Shown: positions 28,098 through 36,914, counted from the first letter of the stretch. The stretch is DNA of 64,000 nt from Granulosicoccus sp045106475 (GCA_045106475.1 JBGCEO010000054.1:1-64000), one strand, 5' to 3'. Translations and numbers: made by a program. Notes: generated by a model from the sequence alone, not told the origin.

Positions 28098-29374
28098 TCC
28101 TGTTTACCGCCGCTGGCTTGTTAATACTGCTATCGTTCTCCATTCCAGTAGGAATTGTTTTATTTCTACTGGCATTTGGTATTGATGCCTTTTTCAGCCC
28201 GTTTCCCTTGATGCGGGGTCTTGGCCAGGTTGTATGGTCTTCATCCAATAGCGCTACATTGATCGCCATACCATTCTTCGTTCTACTGGGCGAAATACTG
28301 GTTAGAAGCGGTGTTGCTCAACGAACCTATTCAGCGCTGGAAGCCTGGGTATCGTGGTTACCGGGTGGGCTAATCCATGCAAACGTTGCTACCTCGACTT
28401 TGTTCTCTGCTACGTCCGGCTCCTCAGTGGCAACAGCGGCTACGGTGGCTTCCGTTGCGATGCCGCAAGCCGATAAACTAGGTTACGACCCCAAACTGTT
28501 CTCTGGTGCAATTGCAGCCGGAGGTACTCTGGGAATTATGATCCCACCGTCAATCAACTTGATTGTGTACGGTTTTTTAACCGAAACTTCTATACCAAAA
28601 CTGTTTTTGGCCGGGCTACTACCCGGGCTCTTGCTAGCCCTGCTCTTTATGATCGTGACGATCATCCTGTGTTCGATAAAGCCTTCTCTAGGTGGGCCCT
28701 CTATTTCCACCACCTGGAGTCTGCGTTTTTCAGGTTTGGTCGATCTCGTGCCCTTACTGGTGCTTTTCGCCACCATTGTAGGCACCATCTATGCTGGCTG
28801 GGCCACACCCACCGAGGCCGCCGCCGTAGGTGTGGCCATGGCGTTCGTGATAGCAGCGATGCAAAAAGCACTGTCGCGACAAATGTTGATGGATAGTCTT
28901 AAAGGTACCGTACGCACTACCGCCATGATCATGTTGGTTGTGATTGGTGCCTATGTACTCAATTTTGTGCTGACCGCAGCAGGCGTGAGTGGTGCACTAA
29001 GAGACTTTCTGGAGAACCTGGGCTTGGACCCTTTGTCCACTTTGATGGTAATCATTCTGATCTATATCGTTCTGGGCTTCTTTATTGAAACACTATCGCT
29101 GATGGTCGCAACCATACCGATAGTAGTGCCGATCATCGTACAACTGGGCTACGATAAACTCTGGTTTGGCATACTGATGATCATACTGGTAGAGATGGCT
29201 CTGATTACGCCTCCAGTAGGACTGAATCTTTATGTCGTACAAGGTGCGCGCAAAACGGGTCGGTTTAGCGATGTGATGGTTGGTGTAATCCCTTACGCCA
29301 TCATGATGTTACTGATGGTCGGTTTGCTGGTGCTGTTCCCTGCTATTGCCTTGTTTCTGCCAGAAAATCTCTAA
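28094..29374 (+). CDS. TRAP transporter large permease (DctM family)
   Basis: 426 aa, about twelve hydrophobic segments, normal length. DctM signatures seen are IPFFVLLGEILVRSGV, FSATSGSSVATAATVASVAMP, GTLGIMIPPSINLIVYG, GWATPTEAAAVGV and LVEMALITPPVGLNLYV. This subunit carries the sodium-driven transport pathway. Translationally coupled to dctQ; followed after 24 bp by the DUF2848 gene. Confidence 0.93.
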   Translation: MILFTAAGLLILLSFSIPVGIVLFLLAFGIDAFFSPFPLMRGLGQVVWSSSNSATLIAIPFFVLLGEILVRSGVAQRTYSALEAWVSWLPGGLIHANVATSTLFSATSGSSVATAATVASVAMPQADKLGYDPKLFSGAIAAGGTLGIMIPPSINLIVYGFLTETSIPKLFLAGLLPGLLLALLFMIVTIILCSIKPSLGGPSISTTWSLRFSGLVDLVPLLVLFATIVGTIYAGWATPTEAAAVGVAMAFVIAAMQKALSRQMLMDSLKGTVRTTAMIMLVVIGAYVLNFVLTAAGVSGALRDFLENLGLDPLSTLMVIILIYIVLGFFIETLSLMVATIPIVVPIIVQLGYDKLWFGILMIILVEMALITPPVGLNLYVVQGARKTGRFSDVMVGVIPYAIMMLLMVGLLVLFPAIALFLPENL

Positions 29375-29398
29375 TAACAAACACAGGATTTTCACACT

Positions 29399-30052
29399 AT
29401 GAATTTCACCGTTGCTGTCAACGTATTGGACGTTCCCATACAACATGTCTATGTAGCAGGATGGACTGGACGCAATAAAGCTGCAGTTGATCATCACATC
29501 GCAGAGCTTGCAGCCATAGGAATTGATCCACCCTCTCAAGTGCCCTTGTACTACAGAGTATCCAACAGTTTACTCAGCCAGGATTCGATTATTGAGGTAC
29601 TGGGTAATGGTACTTCCGGAGAGGTAGAACCATTAGTGGTTAAACACCAAGGTGAGCTCTATCTGGGCTTAGCCTCAGACCATACCGATAGAGAGCTAGA
29701 AGCTCATTCAGTTGCTGCATCCAAACAGGCGTGTTTAAAACCCGCTGCAAAGGAGTTATGGAAACTGGACTCAGTGTTAGACCATCTCGATTCACTGATT
29801 CTGCGTTGTCAGATAAAAGAAGATGGACAATGGATTAGCTATCAAGAGGGTGCTCTCTCTTCAATACGACCATTAGCAGAATTGGTCCAGGCATCCGGGC
29901 TGGATGAAAACTCCGCTATGCTCTGCGGCACGCTGGGTGCGATTGGCGGGGTTCGTGCGGCGTCAGACTACAAGATGGAGTTAGAAGACCCTGTACTCAA
30001 TCGTAAGCTGTTGTTGAATTATTCAGTCGTCGTTTTACCGGTGATTAACTAG
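29399..30052 (+). CDS. DUF2848 family protein (FAH-like fold)
   Basis: 217 aa, cytosolic. DUF2848 members share the fumarylacetoacetate-hydrolase superfamily fold; strings seen are VYVAGWTGRNKAAVDHHIAEL, PLYYRVS, GLASDHTDRELEAHSV and PAAKELWKLDSV. The DHTDRELE segment supplies acidic residues suitable for a metal site. It closes the DUF1445-TRAP cluster and lies 126 bp from the convergent hpaR, close to a pathway that uses two other FAH-fold enzymes. The reaction is unknown; a C-C hydrolase, decarboxylase or hydratase on a keto or enol acid would fit the fold. Confidence 0.82.
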   Translation: MNFTVAVNVLDVPIQHVYVAGWTGRNKAAVDHHIAELAAIGIDPPSQVPLYYRVSNSLLSQDSIIEVLGNGTSGEVEPLVVKHQGELYLGLASDHTDRELEAHSVAASKQACLKPAAKELWKLDSVLDHLDSLILRCQIKEDGQWISYQEGALSSIRPLAELVQASGLDENSAMLCGTLGAIGGVRAASDYKMELEDPVLNRKLLLNYSVVVLPVIN

Positions 30053-30178
30053 AATCCAGCGTTCCTTTCAAATGAGCAGTTGCAAATCACTGTCTTCTAA
30101 TCTAAGCAGCTTCACGTCTACGCAGCTCCACGCGACAGGCTTAGAGCATTTGATTTAAATTCTGAAGCTCTATGGGAT

Positions 30179-30634
30179 TTATTTCTCTTGAGATAATTGC
30201 GCTAAAAGTCGCAATAGTTGTTGATAATTTTTTTCCCCAAGCCGGGTTTTGTACTTTTGTACTATTTCATGTGCCGCGGATTGATTCTCATCGATAATAC
30301 GTTGCCCGGCTGCTGTAATCGATAGAGTTTGGCGTCTTCTATCATTTTGCGCTTGTGCCTGTGTGATCAGACCACGCTCCCGCATATTGGTTGCTATGCG
30401 AGTCAGGCTAGGCACTAATAGACACGCCCGTTCAGCCACGGAAGACGCATCCATTGGTCCGTATTCGGACAATACCCTGAGTATTCGCCACTGCTGCTCC
30501 GTCACATCTGACTGGAGCAGCATATTACGAATGGGCGCCATAACCACCTCACGCGCCCGGAGCAACACAATTGGCAGGGACTCGTTGGTCGGCGGCAATG
30601 GCTCAACAGGCTTCATGGTTCGTTTTGTTCTCAT
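30179..30634 (-). CDS. hpaR: MarR-family regulator HpaR
   Basis: 151 aa. The winged helix-turn-helix contains ASSVAERACLLVPSLTRIAT as recognition region and the wing DRRRQTLSIT; the N-terminal LPIVLLRAREVVMAPIRNML and DVTEQQWRILRVL match HpaR, the repressor of the homoprotocatechuate operon that is released by aromatic intermediates. It is divergent from hpaF with 129 bp between them, where three phased repeats form a likely operator. Auto-regulation is expected. Confidence 0.87.
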   Translation of the reverse strand: MRTKRTMKPVEPLPPTNESLPIVLLRAREVVMAPIRNMLLQSDVTEQQWRILRVLSEYGPMDASSVAERACLLVPSLTRIATNMRERGLITQAQAQNDRRRQTLSITAAGQRIIDENQSAAHEIVQKYKTRLGEKNYQQLLRLLAQLSQEK

Positions 30635-30700
30635 ATAAGCACGCCAGTAAAAATTGAGTTTGAACTGCAGGTTTACATCTTACAGCCCGCTATAGTATAC

Positions 30701-30745
30701 TTAACATATTAACTATTAACATATCAATATTTAACATAACAATCA
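30701..30745. promoter_or_regulatory. Three 15-bp-phased TTAACATA repeats between hpaR and hpaF
   Basis: TTAACATA occurs at 30701, 30716 and 30731, exactly 15 bp apart, in a very AT-rich spacer. The first copy continues into a TTAA-CATA-TTAA quasi-palindrome. Location between divergent regulator and operon suggests HpaR binding sites overlapping both promoters. Confidence 0.65.
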
Positions 30746-30763
30746 TATCGATCAAAAGACAAC

Positions 30764-31141
30764 ATGGCCCACTTCCATATTGAATACTCAGGCAATTTAG
30801 AGTCGCTAATCAACATCGGCGAATTTTGCGAGTTGATACGTTCAGAAGCAGCCAATATCGAGACGTTTCCAACCCCCGGAGTGCGTGTACGGGCGGTAAG
30901 GGTTGATCACTACGCCATCGCTGATGGCAACCCGAAACATGGGTTCATCGATATTTCCATAAGGCTTCGTGGTGGCAGACCAGACTCGGTTAAACAAGAA
31001 GCCACAGCCCGAATTTTTGCTGTGGCGAAACAAGCGATTGAACCTGCAATGAAAATGCATCCAATTGCTCTATCCCTGGAAATGCGTGATATCGATCCCG
31101 AGTTGTCGCCCAAGACTGGCACGATTAGAGAGCATCTTTAA
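30764..31141 (+). CDS. hpaF: 5-carboxymethyl-2-hydroxymuconate isomerase (HpaF), Pro1 replaced by Ala
   Basis: 125 aa, tautomerase-superfamily CHMI. The family string is HFHIEYSGNLE at the N-terminus, then VRVDHYAIADGNP, GFIDISIRLRGGR and LSLEMRDID. The enzyme shifts the double bond of 5-carboxymethyl-2-hydroxymuconate in 4-hydroxyphenylacetate degradation. The codon after ATG is GCC, so the residue exposed after Met removal is Ala instead of the Pro1 that acts as catalytic base in characterised CHMI enzymes. No alternative start restores a proline. The rest of the protein is intact and it heads the hpa operon, 14 bp before hpaE, so it is probably expressed; activity or mechanism may differ. 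Confidence 0.85.
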   Translation: MAHFHIEYSGNLESLINIGEFCELIRSEAANIETFPTPGVRVRAVRVDHYAIADGNPKHGFIDISIRLRGGRPDSVKQEATARIFAVAKQAIEPAMKMHPIALSLEMRDIDPELSPKTGTIREHL

Positions 31142-31155
31142 ACGAGATAAGCAAG

Positions 31156-32664
31156 ATGACTGAACTAGAAACCAACTTAAAAAAACTGACGCAGCTCACT
31201 GAAAAGTATCGCTCGAGTGGGATTTTAAATCGAATTGCAGGTGTGGATCATGAAGGTTCTGCCGGCACCTTTGAAACCGCCTCACCAGTTGACAAGAGTA
31301 AGATTTGCGATGTAGCCAGAGGGTCGGCCGCCGATATTGACAGGGCTGCAACGGCTGCGTCGGCAGCATTTCCCGAGTGGCGCGACTTACCCGCAAAAGA
31401 GCGCCGCAAAATACTGCTTAACGTTGCTGATGGTATAGAAAAACGCGCACAAGACATTGCTCTTTGCGAGTGTTGGGATACCGGTCAGACTTGGAAGTTC
31501 ATGTCCAAAGCGGCACTTCGTGGTGCCGAGAATTTTCGTTACTTTGCAGAGCAGGTCAATGGCTCGAGAGATGGAAAGCATCTGCCGTCCCCTACTCTTA
31601 CAAACATTACCACTCGTGTGCCAATCGGCCCAGTCGGCGTTATTACACCTTGGAATACGCCGTTCATGTTGTCCACTTGGAAAATAGCGCCTGCTTTGGC
31701 TGCCGGCTGTACCGTTGTACATAAGCCGGCAGAGTTATCTCCATTGTCGGCACGGCTTCTGGTCGAAATCGCCGAAGAAGCAGGTCTACCCCCAGGCGTG
31801 TTAAACACCGTTAACGGCTTTGGCGAGGAAGCGGGTAAAGCATTATGTGAACATCCTCTGCTTAGGGCCATTGCATTCGTTGGGGAAACCACCACTGGTA
31901 GTCTTGTCATGAAGCAAGGTGCAGATACGCTCAAACGTGTACACCTTGAGTTGGGCGGCAAGAATCCAGTCATAGTGTTTGACGATGCAGACCTGGATCG
32001 TGCACTCGACGCTGTCATTTTTATGATCTACTCGATCAATGGCGAGCGATGCACTTCTTCTTCGCGTTTAATTATCCATGAATCAATAAAAGAAACGTTT
32101 GAGAAAAAACTAATCGAACGCATCAATAACATCAAGGTGGGCCATCCACTCGACCCCCAAACAGAAATAGGTCCTTTAATTGGTGAAGAACATTTCAACA
32201 AGGTCAAATCCTATTTTGAAATTGCCGTTGATGAAGGTGCCACCGTTGCTGCCGGGGGTGAAACCATAGACAGTGATGGCTACTTCGTAAAACCCACGCT
32301 CTTTACCGGCGCAAACAACAACATGCGTATCGCACAGGAAGAAATTTTTGGTCCCGTGCTTACGTCGATCAGCTTTCAAACTGAAGAGCAAGCGCTTGAA
32401 ATCGCCAACGACACACCCTACGGCTTAACAGCTTACCTTTGGACAAACGACCTGACACGTTCATTACGTTTCACCAATCAATTGGAGGCTGGCATGATCT
32501 GGGTTAACTCTGAAAACGTTCGCCACCTGCCCACGCCGTTCGGAGGCGTAAAATCAAGCGGTGTGGGGCGCGATGGTGGTGATTGGTCTTTTGAGTTTTA
32601 CATGGAGCAGAAACATATTGGTTTCGCCACAGGACATCATAAAATTACTCAACTAGGAGCCTGA
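31156..32664 (+). CDS. hpaE: 5-carboxymethyl-2-hydroxymuconate semialdehyde dehydrogenase
   Basis: 502 aa, NAD-dependent aldehyde dehydrogenase that oxidises the ring-cleavage semialdehyde to the dicarboxylate. Landmarks are PIGPVGVITPWNTPFML, the glycine motif FVGETTTGS, general-base glutamate in LELGGKNPVIVF, nucleophilic cysteine in NGERCTSSSRL and QEEIFGPVLTSISF. Placement between hpaF and hpaD makes HpaE the natural reading; other muconic-semialdehyde dehydrogenases have similar sequences. Ends one base before the hpaD start. Confidence 0.9.
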   Translation: MTELETNLKKLTQLTEKYRSSGILNRIAGVDHEGSAGTFETASPVDKSKICDVARGSAADIDRAATAASAAFPEWRDLPAKERRKILLNVADGIEKRAQDIALCECWDTGQTWKFMSKAALRGAENFRYFAEQVNGSRDGKHLPSPTLTNITTRVPIGPVGVITPWNTPFMLSTWKIAPALAAGCTVVHKPAELSPLSARLLVEIAEEAGLPPGVLNTVNGFGEEAGKALCEHPLLRAIAFVGETTTGSLVMKQGADTLKRVHLELGGKNPVIVFDDADLDRALDAVIFMIYSINGERCTSSSRLIIHESIKETFEKKLIERINNIKVGHPLDPQTEIGPLIGEEHFNKVKSYFEIAVDEGATVAAGGETIDSDGYFVKPTLFTGANNNMRIAQEEIFGPVLTSISFQTEEQALEIANDTPYGLTAYLWTNDLTRSLRFTNQLEAGMIWVNSENVRHLPTPFGGVKSSGVGRDGGDWSFEFYMEQKHIGFATGHHKITQLGA

Positions 32665-32665
32665 T

Positions 32666-33649
32666 ATGCCAATTCCTTCGCCTAACTTGTATCCTGAGTT
32701 CAATACTATTCGTTTAAGCCATGTTTGCTTGAACGTAAAAGATCTGGCTGCGTCCAAGAAGTTTTACACTGAAGTCATCGGCATGCAAATTACCGACGAG
32801 AGTAGTACGCATGTTTACTTGCGAGCGTTGGAAGAACGTGGCCACCATTGCATCATTCTCCAACAATCCGACATCGCGGGCACAGTTGAAGTACTCGGCT
32901 TTAAAACCTTTTCGGAAGACGATCTAGACAAAGCAGAGAGCTACTTTAACTCAAAAGGGCATGCCACAGACTGGGTAGATCGCCCGCACCAAGGCAGAAC
33001 CTTACTAACAGCTGATCATCAGGGTATACCGTTAGAGTTTTATAACAAGATGGACAGATTGCCGCCCATTCACCAACAATACAGTTTATATCGTGGTGTA
33101 CGCCCACTGCGTATTGATCACTTTAATGTGTTTTCTACAAACGTGGATGACAGCGTCGCGTTCTACAGTGACATGGGATTTCGCGTAACTGAATACACCG
33201 AGGATGAGAAAAGCGGCCACCTTTGGGCTGCATGGATGCACAGAAAAGGTGGAGTACACGACATGGCGTTTACCAATGGTCGTGGGCCACGCATGCACCA
33301 CGTTGCATTCTGGGTGCCGACTCCGCTAGCGATCATCGATTTACTCGACCTGATGGCGACCACAGGATACGTTGATAATATTGAACGTGGTCCCGGCAGG
33401 CACGGCATCTCAAACGCCTTCTTTCTTTATATTCTCGACCCTGATGGGCACAGAATTGAGATCTACTGTTCTGATTACCAAACAGTGGACCCCGATCTTG
33501 AGCCGATTAAATGGGATCTAACGGACCCGCAGAGACAAACCCTATGGGGCGCAGCCGCACCCAAAAGCTGGTTCGAACATGGGACTCACTTTGTCGGTCA
33601 AGATGTCTCCGATGCTGAGCTAAAAGCCAGCCCGATCATAGCGCCGTAA
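32666..33649 (+). CDS. hpaD: Homoprotocatechuate 2,3-dioxygenase, type I extradiol
   Basis: 327 aa, two vicinal-oxygen-chelate modules (about 14-130 and 148-285). The C-terminal module supplies the metal triad H152 (RIDHFNVF), H212 (MHHVAFW) and E265 (HRIEIY), with H198 and Y255 at the acid/base and substrate positions known from the Brevibacterium enzyme (His200, Tyr257). It cleaves 3,4-dihydroxyphenylacetate next to the two hydroxyls, using Fe or Mn. This is the HPCD/MndD lineage rather than the type II (LigB-like) HpaD of E. coli. Good GGAG SD; flanked by hpaE and the FAH gene. Confidence 0.9.
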   Translation: MPIPSPNLYPEFNTIRLSHVCLNVKDLAASKKFYTEVIGMQITDESSTHVYLRALEERGHHCIILQQSDIAGTVEVLGFKTFSEDDLDKAESYFNSKGHATDWVDRPHQGRTLLTADHQGIPLEFYNKMDRLPPIHQQYSLYRGVRPLRIDHFNVFSTNVDDSVAFYSDMGFRVTEYTEDEKSGHLWAAWMHRKGGVHDMAFTNGRGPRMHHVAFWVPTPLAIIDLLDLMATTGYVDNIERGPGRHGISNAFFLYILDPDGHRIEIYCSDYQTVDPDLEPIKWDLTDPQRQTLWGAAAPKSWFEHGTHFVGQDVSDAELKASPIIAP

Positions 33650-33655
33650 ATCAAA

Positions 33656-34510
33656 ATGAAAATTGCAACCTATACAGCAGACAATCAAAGTTTCTATGGT
33701 GCGCTCAGCGATGACGGTATGATCGCGTTGTCTCCAGAGTTTCCCCAATGGCCAACGTTAGTGAGTGCTATTGAAGCCGGAGGATTGGCTGAAATAACTG
33801 CCGCGGCAAGCAACAAACCTACCACTCATAAGCAGTACGAATTTCAGATGGTGCTGCCCGATGTAAGACGGCTGCTGTGTGTTGGTGTGAATTTTCCGGA
33901 TAGAAATGCAGAGTACAAAGACAATAGTGAGCAACCTAAGCACATGTCATTGTTTCCACGTTTTGGCAGTGGATTCACAGCCCATAACAAACCTCTGATC
34001 CGCCCACCCGAGAGCGAACAACTTGACTATGAAGGCGAGCTTGTGGTGGTTATTGGTAAAGGTGGTCGACGCATCAAAGCTGAAGATGCATATGATCATA
34101 TCGTTGCTCTGACTATATGCAACGAAGGAACAATCAGAGACTGGGTACGGCACGCTAAGTTTAATGTAACGCAAGGCAAAAACTGGGACAATTCAGCAGC
34201 GCTTGGCCCTTGGTTGGTGCCTTTCATAGACGCCAGCCAGATTGACGATGCACAAATTATCACACGTGTTAACGGCGAAGTACGTCAGGATGATTTTATC
34301 AACCGAATGATGTTTCCCATTCGAGAGCAGATAGCCTATATCTCCACATTCATGACGCTCAAGCCCGGCGATGTCATCGTCACAGGGACACCAACTGGTG
34401 CAGGCGCTCGCTTTGACCCTCCCCGTTTTCTAAGACCCGGAGATACTATCGAGGTTGAAGTTAGTGGAGTTGGTGTTCTCACCAACAGTGTAGAGGATGA
34501 AGCCATATGA
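33656..34510 (+). CDS. hpaG: Fumarylacetoacetate-hydrolase-family enzyme (HpaG-like)
   Basis: 284 aa. An N-terminal domain about 1-65 precedes the FAH core: RLLCVGVNFPDRNAEY, acidic metal ligands in LDYEGELVVVIG, then NEGTIRDWVRHA, TQGKNWDNSAALGPW, MMFPIREQIAYIS and GDVIVTGTPTGAG. In the hpa pathway this position is filled by HpaG, which decarboxylates 5-oxo-pent-3-ene-1,2,5-tricarboxylate and isomerises the product; E. coli HpaG is a two-domain fusion, this one has a single catalytic domain. NEGTIRDW replaces the more common NDVSARD. Overlaps hpaH by 4 bp. Confidence 0.82.
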   Translation: MKIATYTADNQSFYGALSDDGMIALSPEFPQWPTLVSAIEAGGLAEITAAASNKPTTHKQYEFQMVLPDVRRLLCVGVNFPDRNAEYKDNSEQPKHMSLFPRFGSGFTAHNKPLIRPPESEQLDYEGELVVVIGKGGRRIKAEDAYDHIVALTICNEGTIRDWVRHAKFNVTQGKNWDNSAALGPWLVPFIDASQIDDAQIITRVNGEVRQDDFINRMMFPIREQIAYISTFMTLKPGDVIVTGTPTGAGARFDPPRFLRPGDTIEVEVSGVGVLTNSVEDEAI

Positions 34511-35316
34511 CACCTGACCAGCATATGCAGGCAGCGACAGAGCTGCTCACAGCTGAAACAAACCGTGAACAGATCGGTTTGTTGTCACTGCAGTATCCAG
34601 AGTTGGGGATGAATGATGCTTATGCCATTCAAAACCAAATATTAAAGGCAAAGTTGAAAGCGGGTCGTAGCGTCATTGGTTGGAAAATCGGACTTACGTC
34701 CAAGGCTATGCAGTACGCCCTTAATATAGACATTCCAGACAGTGGTATTCTTTTCGACAACATGGCATTTGACAATGGCGCGATCGTGCCAGCTGGACGA
34801 TTTATTCAACCGCGAATAGAGGCGGAAATCGCTTTTGTTATGAAATCGCCGATCAGTGGTGATACCGTTTCTCGAAACGATGTACTAGAAGCCACAGACT
34901 ATATTACTCCTGCAATAGAAATTCTGGATACACGCATTGTGCGTAAAGATCTTTCCACTGGTAATACACGAAAGGTGTTCGATACCATTAGTGATAACGC
35001 GGCTAACGCAGGAATCGTCACTGGCGCTTCTCGGCACAAACCCGATGCATTTGATATGCGCTGGATTGGAGCAATGGTATTTCGCAATGGTGAAATAGAA
35101 GAAACCGGCTTGGGAGCCGGGGTGCTTAACGACCCGGCCGAAAGTGTAGCCTGGCTGGCACGACGCATGTCTTTATACGGCCAAAGAATTGAGGCTGGCC
35201 AACTGATTTTGTCCGGTAGTTTTATACGCCCCGTTGAGTGCCCTCCAGGCTCCGAAATAGTTGCGGATTTTGGCAAATTCGGTAACGTCGACATTGCATT
35301 TGCTGATCAAACTTAG
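34507..35316 (+). CDS. hpaH: 2-oxo-hept-4-ene-1,7-dioate hydratase
   Basis: 269 aa, 2-keto-4-pentenoate-hydratase superfamily (same fold as FAH). Key strings are VIGWKIGLTSKAMQ, the metal-site PRIEAEIAFVM, PAIEILDTRI, DTISDNAANAGIVTG and LGAGVLNDPAESVAWLA, which match HpaH closely in length (267 aa) and sequence. It adds water to the dienol product of the previous step. The aldolase that would finish the pathway (HpaI) is not in the window, and neither is the hpaBC hydroxylase. Last gene of the operon. Confidence 0.9.
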   Translation: MTPDQHMQAATELLTAETNREQIGLLSLQYPELGMNDAYAIQNQILKAKLKAGRSVIGWKIGLTSKAMQYALNIDIPDSGILFDNMAFDNGAIVPAGRFIQPRIEAEIAFVMKSPISGDTVSRNDVLEATDYITPAIEILDTRIVRKDLSTGNTRKVFDTISDNAANAGIVTGASRHKPDAFDMRWIGAMVFRNGEIEETGLGAGVLNDPAESVAWLARRMSLYGQRIEAGQLILSGSFIRPVECPPGSEIVADFGKFGNVDIAFADQT

Positions 35317-35357
35317 TGCGATATTAAGTGGATTAATAAGGGTATCGCCTTTACCCC

Positions 35358-36863
35358 TCAGAGGTCAGATCGGTTAATTGGTGGCAGGTATTTTCCCGGA
35401 TTCATTACCTGCTGCGGATCGAGCGCGGTTTTGATGGCGCGCATCACCTGGAGCTGTGAAGCTTCTTTGAGTTGGGTCATCACCGCCAACTTGCTTTGAC
35501 CAATCCCATGTTCTGCACTGAACGATCCGTTTAAACGAACAAGCAATTCAAAAGCTACAGACTTGGCTTGTTCTAAAGGCAGATCAGACCATTGAAGGTC
35601 GCCGGCAGCACTTAACGCGTAGTGAAGATTGCCATCGCCCAAATGACCCACGATTAGGGGTTGAAAACCAAGCTCTTCTGCAACGTCGTTCATTTCTTCA
35701 ACAAAGGTTGCGATGTTGGCCAATGGAAGAGACAAGTCAAAATGGTATGCCGGTCCGTTTTGAGTAATAGCTTCAAGTACCAATTCCCGCATGTGCCAAA
35801 GATCAGTGCGCTGTTGTTCAGACTGGGCGATCATCGCATCTAGAATCACACCTTCTTCTACAAGCTCTGCCAGCAAATTCATGATCCCCTCATTCAGGCG
35901 GGTTGACCCGTCGTCAGTGAGTACACCATCAGTTGCTCTGCATGAAGCAAGCTCGACCAGAATACCGGTCTCTGCCGACGTATCCAAAGGAGCTTGTATC
36001 GTTGAAAATTGCCTGGTTATAAGTTCGACCAGATCGCTTGGCATATACTCATAAGCTTCGACGGCATTACCCGAAAAGTCTTGCAGTCTATTTAAAACAC
36101 GGACTGCCACATCTAGCGATGACAATGAAAGAAACGCTGTAATGCTGGTAACGGGTTCCGGGAACAATTTAAATACGGCAGCAGTGATTATTCCTAACGT
36201 ACCCTCAGCACCAATCAGCAGGTTTTTAAGATCATAACCAGTGTTATCTTTGCGAAGCCCGGTCAGTGCATTGATGATTGTGCCATCAGGCATCACCGCT
36301 TCAATACCCAGGCATAGCTCACGTGTGTTGCCATACCGGACAACGTTAGAACCGCCAGCGTTGGTAGATAGGTTTCCACCCAGAGTACAGCTGCCCTTAG
36401 CACCGAACACAAGCGGAAATATCAGCCCGTGCTCTAGACTTTTTTTATGCAGAACCTCAAGCACGACACCTGCTTCAGCTACGACTGTGCGCCCTGCTAG
36501 ATCAAACGAACGTACCGCATTCATGCGCGCAAGCGACAGAACGATCGAAGCCTGCCCGGCTATGGGTACACCCCCACCACACAAACCAGTATTACCACCT
36601 TGGGGCACGACTGCCCAACCGTTTTTAGCGCATATTTTGACAACACTAGCCACTTCATCGGTGTTTGCAGGTCGAGCCACGGCCAAGGCATCACTATGAT
36701 ATGCGCCTGTCCAATCACTCAAATATCCATCCATCTCTGCAGGTACTGTTAGCAAATGCTCATCGCCAACAATGCTCTTCAGCTCCGCCAAGGCGGTACT
36801 GGCTGCAAAATTACACGCTACAGCTTCCACCGCATCCACACTTGTTTGTTCCTTGCACACCAA
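35358..36863 (-). CDS. FAD-linked D-2-hydroxyacid dehydrogenase (GlcD/D-lactate type)
   Basis: 501 aa. VAO-type FAD-binding domain (about 55-235) with RPANTDEVASVVKICAK, VPQGGNTGLCGGGVP, GNLSTNAGGSNVVRYGNTRE and LLIGAEGTLGIIT, then an FAD-oxidase C domain ending with VGHLGDGNLHYAL, EHGIGQSK and ALDPQQVMNPGKYLPP, including the histidines expected to bind metal and substrate carboxylate. Members oxidise D-lactate, D-2-hydroxyglutarate or glycolate. The frame suggests a TTG start at 36863; GTG at 36860 or 36839 is possible. A copy of the palindrome found next to the GntR-regulated MBL-tct operon lies 28 bp upstream, so it probably belongs to that regulon. Confidence 0.85.
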   Translation of the reverse strand: MVCKEQTSVDAVEAVACNFAASTALAELKSIVGDEHLLTVPAEMDGYLSDWTGAYHSDALAVARPANTDEVASVVKICAKNGWAVVPQGGNTGLCGGGVPIAGQASIVLSLARMNAVRSFDLAGRTVVAEAGVVLEVLHKKSLEHGLIFPLVFGAKGSCTLGGNLSTNAGGSNVVRYGNTRELCLGIEAVMPDGTIINALTGLRKDNTGYDLKNLLIGAEGTLGIITAAVFKLFPEPVTSITAFLSLSSLDVAVRVLNRLQDFSGNAVEAYEYMPSDLVELITRQFSTIQAPLDTSAETGILVELASCRATDGVLTDDGSTRLNEGIMNLLAELVEEGVILDAMIAQSEQQRTDLWHMRELVLEAITQNGPAYHFDLSLPLANIATFVEEMNDVAEELGFQPLIVGHLGDGNLHYALSAAGDLQWSDLPLEQAKSVAFELLVRLNGSFSAEHGIGQSKLAVMTQLKEASQLQVMRAIKTALDPQQVMNPGKYLPPINRSDL

Positions 36864-36891
36864 ATGCGCTAACTCCCTAGAACCATGATTT

Positions 36892-36914
36892 ATCTACCAT
36901 ACAATATGTTAGAA
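36892..36914. promoter_or_regulatory. Imperfect operator copy upstream of the FAD-linked dehydrogenase
   Basis: ATCTACCATA (36892-36901), CAA, TATGTTAGAA (36905-36914). The left arm is identical to that of the perfect palindrome at 37786-37808 and the right arm differs at two of ten bases. Candidate binding site of the adjacent GntR/FCD regulator. Confidence 0.7.
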
